Position numbers and translations under genes: made by a program. Below the pieces are notes generated by a model. The model did not search any database. It saw nothing but the letters and a program-made list of their open reading frames with translations, and was not told the DNA's origin. Of a stretch of DNA of 6,557 nt, positions 1 to 5,561 are shown piece after piece. The DNA comes from JAYQPD01 sp046050105 (GTDB taxonomy: Bacteria; Patescibacteriota; Minisyncoccia; Phycocordibacterales; UBA918). Every line of letters begins with the position of its first letter. The first letter of the stretch is position 1. The DNA lies in the NCBI GenBank assembly GCA_046050105.1, contig JBJOQE010000055.1, forward strand, positions 1-6,557. The letters run 5' to 3'.

Positions 1-857
1 CCTTCATAGATAATGGCGCCTTCGCTTTCGGTGAACACGGTACCCGTGTGGCTCATCACGAGCGCTCTCCCAATCGGTCCTGTTACACTCTCAAAAAAGT
101 TATGGTTGAACGCGGTGCCGAGGAGTGCATAGGCTTTCTCGAAATACGCGAGTGACACTTCCTTGCCTTTGTCGTAGAGCGCATTCACTCCCGCATCACT
201 CCGCTCATATATTTTTTTGTTAAGTGCCTTGATTTCATCTGCAACTGCCGCGTCTGTTTCAAAAGCAGTGGCGCCCTTCGCATATGCTGCACCGAGGACC
301 TCTGGCGTCAGGGAGGCAACAGCGCAGCCACCGTGCAAAAGACCGTACATACACTTTGCAACGTGCATACCCACATCTCCTTGAAACGTGACCCGACGCA
401 CCTCAGCGCCCGCATACTCCATCAGACATGCAAGTGCTTCACCGAGGGCGTTGGGCACCAGATGCCCAATATGGAGCTCTTTAAACGGATTCGGATCGGT
501 GTACTCAACCATCACTTTTTTTCCAGAGTAGGCTTTATTTTTGCCCCACCCCGCACCCAACCCTTGAGCTGTGGTCAGTGCCTCCGTAAAAAAAGCGCGA
601 GTGAGGTGCATATTGATAAACCCAGGCCCGGCAACCTCAGGGCGGTCAATATGCGGCAGAGTACCCGAGAGCAGCTCCACCACAGCCGTCGCGACTTCGC
701 GCGGACTCTTCCCGAGTTGCTTGGCAGCCACTAAAGCTGCATTGGTGGCGTACTCACCGTGGGAAACATCCGCCGGATGCTCAACAGAAAAATCGCATCC
801 TGCGGCACCGAGGGTGGCGAGCGCTTTCGACAGTGCGGTGCGAATGACATCTTCCAT
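1..857 (-). CDS. argS: Arginyl-tRNA synthetase, N-terminal part (cut by window edge)
   Basis: Class I aminoacyl-tRNA synthetase that charges tRNA-Arg with arginine in the cytoplasm. Only the first 285 codons plus 2 bases are present; the rest lies left of base 1. The reading frame starts MEDVIRTALSKAL at an ATG ending at 857. Residues about 1-90 look like the ArgS-specific N-terminal tRNA-binding domain, including GEYATNAAL and GPGFINMHL. The catalytic domain begins near residue 113 with VMVEYTDPNPFKELHIGHL; HIGH is residues 129-132. It is followed by FQGDVGMHVAK, the counterpart of the NHVGDWGTQ stretch in other ArgS. The DPNPFKELHIGHL form is, from memory, typical of Patescibacteria. The downstream KMSKS-like loop is outside the window. 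No clear SD sequence precedes the ATG. The gene follows the DUF2914 gene on the same strand after 65 bp, so co-transcription is possible. The frame is intact throughout. Confidence 0.96.
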   Translation of the reverse strand, partial: MEDVIRTALSKALATLGAAGCDFSVEHPADVSHGEYATNAALVAAKQLGKSPREVATAVVELLSGTLPHIDRPEVAGPGFINMHLTRAFFTEALTTAQGLGAGWGKNKAYSGKKVMVEYTDPNPFKELHIGHLVPNALGEALACLMEYAGAEVRRVTFQGDVGMHVAKCMYGLLHGGCAVASLTPEVLGAAYAKGATAFETDAAVADEIKALNKKIYERSDAGVNALYDKGKEVSLAYFEKAYALLGTAFNHNFFESVTGPIGRALVMSHTGTVFTESEGAIIYE

Positions 858-922
858 ATAGTGCTAGCATACGAAAAAACCAACATAATTGCGAGAAGTA
901 GCTTCAACTATCCTCGGGTACG

Positions 923-2011
923 CTAGAGATCTACCCTGGTTACCAACACCCGCGGCACAGTACCGACCACCACCCTAAAGAGGGTCCTGCCGATAACTTG
1001 CCCACGCTCGGTCTCAACTGAACAACGCCATGCGCCTTCGCGCACACTTTCGATAAACGAGTACCCGCGGTATCCCGCATCCCGACCACCATCAATAGAA
1101 AACGAAGTCTGGTAGTGTTCCCTCCATGCGCCCTGTACCGCATCATAGTATTCCCACCGGTGACGAATAGCGGTCTTAAATCGCGCAGGTGCAAACACCG
1201 ATGCATAGCAGTACACGCGGTCGCCTTGTGCGTAGTGAAAGGTGTTATCGGAATAATGCCATAGTGCATACCATGGACCCTTCTCATACGACAGCACATA
1301 CCCCCCTTCTTCGCGTTTCACGACATTGTGGTATACACCCATCTCCTTCATAGACAACGGGATGGGTGGGATGAGATTGGCAAAATACAAGACGTTGAGA
1401 GAAAGATACAGTGTCGCAATGACCACAAGCAGCATCCGCGTATTCATCGCCATGAAATTTGGCACCACTTTATAGAGCGCCTTAAGAAAGAGCACAAACA
1501 CGGCAAGTGCCGCCACTCCGCTTAAAAGAAAAACCTCGTCACCCATTCGGCCCATGAGGACCGGCACTATGAGCACCACGTATGAGAACAGCGCCACAAA
1601 GAATACGCCGAGGTTAAAGAGAAGTCGGGACGCGCGTTTCTTTATGAACTCGTTACCGAGTATGACCACGAGCATCAAGACAAGGTAGGGCCAGCTCGTC
1701 CACCATGAGCCTGAGCGGCTGTAGAACACCAAGAGGCCACTCATCAGACCGCCGAATGCAAACTGTACCAAAAGTGGTGCCCACCGCCCCGCGAACTCAC
1801 TTATGCGTTCGCCCATGCGGCCCGACGACCCGGCGTACAGAAAGATAAGCCCGAACATAGCGAGCATCACATAGCCTGCGAGCACCATGTTGTCGAAAAG
1901 CTGATCGACGCGGTTGAGCGTCAAGTTGTCGACCACGAAACCCCCGAAAAACGCTACAGTGAGTAGGTGGTGTTTTACAGGACGAATGAAGTCATCAAGA
2001 AACGCGAGCAT
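923..2011 (-). CDS. Multi-pass membrane protein with C-terminal DUF2914 domain
   Basis: Integral membrane protein of unknown function. Taken from the ATG at 2011 it has 362 residues. About seven hydrophobic segments are visible near residues 14-31, 41-60, 78-97, 107-123, 130-153, 159-183 and 192-215. The motif NLIPPIPLSMKEMGVYHNV (about 212-230) joins the membrane part to a soluble C-terminal region. Residues about 265-347 match my memory of DUF2914: VYCYASVFAP, then IRHRWEYYD, a central GYRGYSF, and GAWRCSVETERGQVIGRTLF. The N-terminal GFVVDNLTLNRVDQLFDN is also recalled from this family. The start is uncertain: ATG at 2035 (370 aa) and TTG at 2047 (374 aa) are in frame. None has a good SD site, and 2011 was chosen because it leaves a family-like short tail before the first helix. 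The gap back to tmk (2012-2176) shows no convincing terminator or promoter. No function is assigned; a role in envelope sensing or maintenance would be guesswork. Confidence 0.85.
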   Translation of the reverse strand: MLAFLDDFIRPVKHHLLTVAFFGGFVVDNLTLNRVDQLFDNMVLAGYVMLAMFGLIFLYAGSSGRMGERISEFAGRWAPLLVQFAFGGLMSGLLVFYSRSGSWWTSWPYLVLMLVVILGNEFIKKRASRLLFNLGVFFVALFSYVVLIVPVLMGRMGDEVFLLSGVAALAVFVLFLKALYKVVPNFMAMNTRMLLVVIATLYLSLNVLYFANLIPPIPLSMKEMGVYHNVVKREEGGYVLSYEKGPWYALWHYSDNTFHYAQGDRVYCYASVFAPARFKTAIRHRWEYYDAVQGAWREHYQTSFSIDGGRDAGYRGYSFIESVREGAWRCSVETERGQVIGRTLFRVVVGTVPRVLVTRVDL

Positions 2012-2176
2012 ACACACAGAATACCGCACACGCATAGCGTGACACAATAAAAACCGATACTCGAACCACCACGCAATGGGCTCGAAGATATTACTAATGA
2101 GCCACTCGTCCCATTTTTGAAAGATTATGTATCTACTCCTTTTCCTGAGACGAAAGTAGCATGAAAGGTATATGCG

Positions 2177-2794
2177 TCAATCTCGAAGCGCTGCAAGAAC
2201 ATCGTGGTGTACTTTATCGATATGTTGAGTAGCATCAATAATGTAATGTTCCGCATACTCACCGAGGTGAGCGTGGTACCCTGCGCGCACACGTTCATGA
2301 AACGCGAGCTTCTCTTGCTCGAAGCGGTCGAGCTCACTTGCCTCTGCTCTCCGGCGAAGCGCAATCTCAGGCGGACAGTCGAGCAGAAGCACGATGTCAG
2401 GGCGCACACCTCCTAATGCATACTCGCTCATCTGTTTCACAAATGTGAGGAGCTCCAAGCGTTCACGCCCATATATTTGGTACGCAATCGTAGAAAGGTC
2501 AAAGCGGTTTGATACGACGTGTATACCCGCCTCAATGGCCGGACGTATTTTTTCTTCTGCGAGCTGCACGCGCGCCGCAAGATACATAAGAAGCTCAGCG
2601 GTTCGCGCCACGCGTTTGTCGTGAAGCACAATCTCACGCAGCTGTTGGCCAATGTCTGTCGAACCTGGGTCACGCACAAACACATACTGATTCAACAAAC
2701 CCTGCGTTTCTATATGGAGACGCAGGCGTTCAATCTGGGTATCTTTACCCGAACCATCACCCCCTTCAAACACGATAAATCTCCCCCGTTCCAT
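2177..2794 (-). CDS. tmk: Thymidylate kinase (dTMP kinase)
   Basis: Phosphorylates dTMP to dTDP with ATP, the step after ThyA on the way to dTTP; cytoplasmic. The protein has 205 residues, normal for bacterial Tmk. Visible motifs in order: P-loop EGGDGSGKDTQ (10-20); the dTMP-binding RDPGST at 41-46, where most Tmk have R-E/D-P-G-G-T; SNRFDLSTIAYQ (95-106), the counterpart of DRYxxSxxAYQ; PDIVLLLDCPPEIALRRR (132-149); and a lid with ELDRFEQEKLAFHERVRAGY (154-173). Two departures from the usual pattern are Asp18 directly after the P-loop lysine and Asn96 where Asp is usual. The ATG at 2794 was chosen because the P-loop lies about 10 residues from it and AGGGGG (minus strand, 2803-2798) stands just upstream, only 3 bases from the ATG. 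The gene is divergent from the L,D-transpeptidase gene, with 25 bp between starts. Confidence 0.94.
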   Translation of the reverse strand: MERGRFIVFEGGDGSGKDTQIERLRLHIETQGLLNQYVFVRDPGSTDIGQQLREIVLHDKRVARTAELLMYLAARVQLAEEKIRPAIEAGIHVVSNRFDLSTIAYQIYGRERLELLTFVKQMSEYALGGVRPDIVLLLDCPPEIALRRRAEASELDRFEQEKLAFHERVRAGYHAHLGEYAEHYIIDATQHIDKVHHDVLAALRD

Positions 2795-2819
2795 ATACCC
2801 CCTAGTATACAAGAGTTCT

Positions 2820-3716
2820 ATGCGGTATATATGTGTGGAAATGGCACGAACAAAACGCACGCGCGGCGAACCGCTCCTCCCCATCTTGGTAGTCATCATG
2901 GTGACTTTTGGTGCGCATGCACTCTCTAAAGCTGACCTCTTTATAGCGGCACCCCAAGACATTGCAAAAGACGCTCCGCTCGAACGCTTTAAAGCAGCCT
3001 ATTTTCCACCGCGAAAAGAAGTGCCCCCACCTCCATCGGCACCCATTCCCACCTATGCAACCTACATCCAAATTATTGGTAGCTGTGGCCCACACTATGA
3101 AGGCATATGCGTGAATGGGCGTGCAGAGCCCGCCACCTCTTCGCGCGCAATCACAAAACTCCGTACTGGGGTCGTCCTGAAGACTGACGGTATCGTTGAG
3201 GCTGCTGACGGCCGTTGGTACCGCGTCGTCTTCGATGAATGGATTCGCTATCCGGAACGCATGCAAGGACCTTTCTACGTTCGTGAAGCATTTGCTACTT
3301 CAACGACTCTCCCCGACCCCGACATTGCGACCTCGAGCACGAAAAAAATTGTGGTGGACAGGGGTGACCAGACCCTTGTCGCATACGACGAGTTCGGTGG
3401 AGAATTTATGCGCGAGACTATCTCAACGGGACGGGACGCAACACCAACACCTCGCGGTACATTTACCATATTTCGGAAGACACCGTCACGCTATATGCAA
3501 GGACCACTTCCTGGTATCAGCACTGACTACTACGACCTCCCTGGTGTGCCGTGGAATATGTACTTTACCGAGCAGGGCGGCGCCATCCATGGTGCCTATT
3601 GGCACGACAAATTTGGCCAGCAGTGGTCACATGGCTGCGTAAACCTTCCGGTCGCAAAAGCACGCGAACTGTACCTCTGGGCAGAGGTAGGGACACAGGT
3701 CATCATCCGTGACTAG
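2820..3716 (+). CDS. Membrane-anchored L,D-transpeptidase (YkuD domain)
   Basis: Predicted to make 3-3 cross-links in peptidoglycan, or to attach proteins to it, outside the membrane. The protein has 298 residues from the ATG at 2820, or 291 from an in-frame ATG at 2841. The N-terminus is basic (MARTKRTRGE), then one hydrophobic stretch (about 19-35) that could be an uncleaved anchor or a signal peptide. A proline-rich linker follows (about 63-78, KEVPPPPSAPIP). Residues about 80-158 resemble an SH3-like wall-binding module. The YkuD catalytic domain fills about 175-298: STGRDATPTPRGTFTI (202-217), and the signature from His257 to SHGCVNL, with Cys273 as nucleophile and His271 beside it. The start is undecided: AAGAG lies upstream of 2820, and GTGGAA lies too close to 2841. 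All catalytic residues seem present, so it is probably active. The substrate and physiological role are inferred from the family only. Confidence 0.93.
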   Translation: MRYICVEMARTKRTRGEPLLPILVVIMVTFGAHALSKADLFIAAPQDIAKDAPLERFKAAYFPPRKEVPPPPSAPIPTYATYIQIIGSCGPHYEGICVNGRAEPATSSRAITKLRTGVVLKTDGIVEAADGRWYRVVFDEWIRYPERMQGPFYVREAFATSTTLPDPDIATSSTKKIVVDRGDQTLVAYDEFGGEFMRETISTGRDATPTPRGTFTIFRKTPSRYMQGPLPGISTDYYDLPGVPWNMYFTEQGGAIHGAYWHDKFGQQWSHGCVNLPVAKARELYLWAEVGTQVIIRD

Positions 3717-3718
3717 TA

Positions 3719-3747
3719 TTGAAAGTTGCGGTGATTCTGTGCATACT
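3719..3747 (+). promoter_or_regulatory. Probable sigma-70-type promoter for the small membrane gene
   Basis: TTGAAA at 3719-3724 (5 of 6 bases of the -35 consensus) is followed after exactly 17 bases by CATACT at 3742-3747 (4 of 6 of the -10 consensus). Transcription would start near 3754, giving a leader of about 20 bases that contains the SD site of the 3774 gene. The -35 box begins just after the stop codon of the L,D-transpeptidase gene. This suggests the small gene can be expressed independently of the gene before it. The call rests on consensus match and spacing alone. Confidence 0.45.
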
Positions 3748-3758
3748 ACCTCACAGAA
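3735..3758. promoter_or_regulatory. Inverted repeat over the -10 box, candidate operator
   Basis: TTCTGTG at 3735-3741 and CACAGAA at 3752-3758 form a perfect 7-bp inverted repeat around a 10-bp spacer, which contains the proposed -10 box CATACT. A repressor bound here would block the promoter. If transcripts read in from the gene upstream, the same sequence could instead fold as a small hairpin, but no T-run follows, so it is not an intrinsic terminator. It is not a LexA box of the CTGT-N8-ACAG type, because the spacing is 12. No regulator is encoded nearby. Confidence 0.4.
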
Positions 3759-3760
3759 AT

Positions 3761-3768
3761 GGAGGGAG
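3761..3768 (+). promoter_or_regulatory. Ribosome binding site that fixes the start at 3774
   Basis: GGAGGGAG is the best SD sequence in the window. GGAGG ends 8 bases before the ATG at 3774. The alternative in-frame ATG at 3759 overlaps this site and has nothing similar before it, so 3774 is the better start. Confidence 0.65.
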
Positions 3769-3773
3769 TTCTC

Positions 3774-4151
3774 ATGTTAATTGATTTCATCAAGAAATCA
3801 CCAAATCCGTCGCGCATGTCGCTTGAGCTTGCGATTCTGTGCACGGGGTGGATACCCATTGCAATACTCTTCGGGCTCTGGCTCGTCATAGGTTTTTCAC
3901 TATATACACTTGCAGGTGGTACAGTCGGCGCAATTTTTGCACTCACCTGGATGAACGCCGTTACCTCACGGCATCGCGTTACTACTGCTCGCGACACAGA
4001 GGGCTATGCGCTTCAGCACGAAGATGGTGCATATAGAGTCACCTATACGCAAAGTCTCTATGACGATATGTGGGGAGTGCCACTATTCACCCTCTTGTCA
4101 CTTTGCGGAGGCTCACTGTGCGGATACATCATCTCACTATCTGTGAGCTAA
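3774..4151 (+). CDS. Small three-helix membrane protein, unknown function
   Basis: I do not recognise this protein. It has 125 residues from the ATG at 3774 (130 if the ATG at 3759 were used). A short basic N-terminus (MLIDFIKKSPNPSR) leads into a hydrophobic segment at about 18-42, a second glycine-rich one at about 45-64 (TLAGGTVGAIFALTW), a polar loop at about 65-98 with RHRVTTARD, and a third segment at about 102-123 containing two cysteines (CGGSLCGY). It is supported as a gene by the strong SD site, the promoter-like sequence upstream, the protein-like composition, and an intrinsic terminator 34 bases past its stop. Its stop codon (4149-4151) directly abuts the glyA stop codon (4152-4154) on the other strand. 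It follows the L,D-transpeptidase gene after 57 bp, so an envelope role is possible but not shown. No soluble domain or catalytic motif is visible. Confidence 0.68.
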   Translation: MLIDFIKKSPNPSRMSLELAILCTGWIPIAILFGLWLVIGFSLYTLAGGTVGAIFALTWMNAVTSRHRVTTARDTEGYALQHEDGAYRVTYTQSLYDDMWGVPLFTLLSLCGGSLCGYIISLSVS

Positions 4152-5423
4152 TCAAACAAATCGTTCTGGCACAGGGAACTTCATGCAGAGATTGCGGACT
4201 TCGTCCTTGATCTCTGCTTTTTTTGTTGCGTTCGTAGTATTACGGAGAGTGTCTACCATGAGCTTGGCAACGTGTGCTGCCTCCCCTTCCTTCATACCTC
4301 GCGTAGTCATGGCGGGAGTACCAAAGCGAATACCTGACGGGTCGGTTGGAGGGCGAGGGTCGTCGGCGATTGAGTTCATATTAAGTGAGAGTCCTACTTC
4401 ATCGAGTACACTTTGCGCTTCTTTACCTCCGACACCCAAAGACAATGCAACATCAGCAAGAATAAGGTGGTTTGAGGTGCCGCCCGTTATCATGCGCACA
4501 CCTTCCGTGTGGAATGCCACCTCCATGGCTTTAGCATTCTTTAAAATCTGCTCGGTGTACTCATGGAATGAAGGGTGGAGCGCCTCGCCAAATGCCACTG
4601 CCTTCCCTGCGACATGGTTCATGTGGGGGCCACCCTGAAGACCCGGAAATACTGCCTTATCGATTTTCTTTGCATACTCTTCGTTTTCGCGCGTCAAAAT
4701 CATACCGCCACGTGGACCGCGGAGTGTCTTATGTGTCGTAGTGGTGATGACATCAAAACCGGCGTCAAACGGATTCTTCGCAGACTTTCCCGCGATGAGG
4801 CCGGCGATGTGTGCCATGTCTGCTACCGTGATGGCTCCCACTTCGTGTGCTATCTCTACAAACTTTGCGTAGTCGAGCTCACGCGGATATGCAGAAAACC
4901 CTGCGAGAATCATTTTTGGCTTTTCGCGAAGTGCCACTTCACGGAGTGCATCAAAATCAATCTCGCCCGTCTCTATATCCTTCATCTTATACCGCACAAA
5001 GTTGAACACTTTAGCGATCGAAGTGACCGGATGGCCATGGGTGAGGTGCCCCCCGTGCGAGAGGTCCATGCCTAAAATGGTATCGCCCGGGTTTAAGAGC
5101 CCAAAGTACATAGCGACGTTTGCTGGTGCACCAGAGAGTGGTTGCACGTTTGCAAACTTCGCACCGAAGAGCTGCTTTGCACGCTCTTGTGCAATTATCT
5201 CTACCTGGTCCGTGAAGTCTTGGCCACCATAGTATCGTTTGCCGGGGTAGCCCTCTGAATATTTGTTGGTAAAGACTGAGCCGTTTGCCTCGCGCACCGC
5301 CATAGAGACATAGTTCTCGCTTGGCACAAGCTCAAGCCCTTCTGCTTCTCGCTTCTCCTCTCCTACCAAGGTGCCAAATACTGCTTCGTCCTGCTCCTTA
5401 ATGTGTGCGTAGTTGTTGCTCAT
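4152..5423 (-). CDS. glyA: Serine hydroxymethyltransferase
   Basis: PLP enzyme that converts serine and tetrahydrofolate to glycine and 5,10-methylene-tetrahydrofolate, the one-carbon donor for ThyA; cytoplasmic. It has 423 residues, the usual bacterial length. Motifs: LVPSENYVS (32-40), YSEGYPGKRYYGG (55-67), HGGHLTHG (123-130), ADMAHIAGL (201-209) with the Asp that pairs with the PLP ring nitrogen, and TTTTHKTLRGPRGG (227-240) with Lys232 as the PLP Schiff-base lysine. GIRFGTPAMTTRG near 365-377 holds the arginine that binds the substrate carboxylate. All key residues are present. The ATG at 5423 is preceded by an A/T-rich stretch without an SD site, and directly by the right half of a large palindrome. 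It lies downstream of thyA on the same strand. Its last codons also carry an antisense terminator for the plus-strand neighbour. No terminator of its own was found beyond its stop. Confidence 0.98.
   Translation of the reverse strand: MSNNYAHIKEQDEAVFGTLVGEEKREAEGLELVPSENYVSMAVREANGSVFTNKYSEGYPGKRYYGGQDFTDQVEIIAQERAKQLFGAKFANVQPLSGAPANVAMYFGLLNPGDTILGMDLSHGGHLTHGHPVTSIAKVFNFVRYKMKDIETGEIDFDALREVALREKPKMILAGFSAYPRELDYAKFVEIAHEVGAITVADMAHIAGLIAGKSAKNPFDAGFDVITTTTHKTLRGPRGGMILTRENEEYAKKIDKAVFPGLQGGPHMNHVAGKAVAFGEALHPSFHEYTEQILKNAKAMEVAFHTEGVRMITGGTSNHLILADVALSLGVGGKEAQSVLDEVGLSLNMNSIADDPRPPTDPSGIRFGTPAMTTRGMKEGEAAHVAKLMVDTLRNTTNATKKAEIKDEVRNLCMKFPVPERFV
4185..4224 (+). terminator. Intrinsic terminator of the small membrane gene, inside glyA
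   Basis: On the plus strand, GCAGAGAT (4185-4192) pairs with ATCTCTGC (4210-4217). Inside, GGAC (4196-4199) pairs with GTCC (4203-4206) around a TTC loop. The three-base sides between them (TGC and TTG) allow two G-U pairs and one mismatch, so the arm is close to 15 bp long. Seven T bases (4218-4224) follow directly. The opposite strand has no T-run after the hairpin, so it acts in one direction. It ends transcripts of the 3774 gene 34 to 73 bases past its stop codon, within the coding end of glyA, where it encodes the residues KKAEIKDEVRNLC. Confidence 0.82.
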
Positions 5424-5426
5424 AAT

Positions 5427-5529
5427 GAAAAATTAAATATCTGAAAATGATCGCTCTCGCACCCCAAGGGTACTTCCTAAGTACTAATTCGCTTCGCTCA
5501 TAAGTGCTTAGGGGCGTATTTAATTTTTC
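5427..5529. repeat. Nested 103-bp inverted repeat between thyA and glyA
   Basis: The outer arms GAAAAATTAAATA (5427-5439) and TATTTAATTTTTC (5517-5529) are a perfect 13-bp inverted repeat. Inside, two alternative pairings compete. CCTAAGTACT (5476-5485) can pair with AGTGCTTAGG (5503-5512), with one G-T pair. Alternatively, CG-CCCC-AAG (within 5458-5468) can pair with CTT-GGGG-CG (within 5507-5516) with small bulges, leaving GTACTT-CCT-AAGTAC (5470-5484) as a small hairpin. The element fills most of the thyA-glyA gap and ends 3 bases before the glyA start codon. It could be a cis-acting leader structure, a processing or termination site between the two genes, or one copy of a dispersed intergenic repeat. 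No target-site duplication is visible. Confidence 0.7.
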
Positions 5530-5561
5530 GTAGCTAGATCATAGAAGTGGTGGAAAGATTC

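Noticed and set aside
333..861. Two overlapping plus-strand open frames across the argS region
   Set aside because: The minus strand encodes an unmistakable ArgS over the same bases; the plus-strand frames are shadows.
858..922. Promoter (TATGCT) or terminator (GAAG-CTA-CTTC followed later by a T-run) between the DUF2914 gene and argS
   Set aside because: The -35 match is only 3 of 6, and the stem is 4 bp and separated from the T-run by about 15 bases.
2177..2179. UGA recoding (glycine code) with readthrough from tmk into the DUF2914 frame
   Set aside because: Tmk and GlyA both end in TGA at normal family lengths, and no gene here contains an in-frame TGA, so the standard reading is sufficient.
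2803..2812. TATACT / TATACA as a -10 box for tmk or the transpeptidase gene
   Set aside because: No acceptable -35 hexamer lies at 16-18 bases on either strand, and the tmk leader would be only a few bases and would cut into its SD site.
2394..2962. Several open frames opposite or shifted to tmk and the transpeptidase gene
   Set aside because: They lie across clearly recognised coding regions, lack SD sites and have low-complexity, non-protein-like composition.
4133..4147. Hairpin CTCAC-TATCT-GTGAG just past the glyA stop as a glyA terminator
   Set aside because: The stem is only 5 bp and no T-run follows on the minus strand.
4183..5232. Plus-strand open frames opposite glyA
   Set aside because: Shadows of glyA, with no recognisable domains and no initiation signals.
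5424..5445. TTTAAT-like -10 box for glyA within the right half of the palindrome (minus strand)
   Set aside because: The -35 match is poor and the transcript would be essentially leaderless; the sequence is explained by the AT-rich arm of the inverted repeat.
5427..5529. Integron attC site or transposon end
   Set aside because: No attC core sites, no integrase or transposase, and no flanking target duplication are visible.
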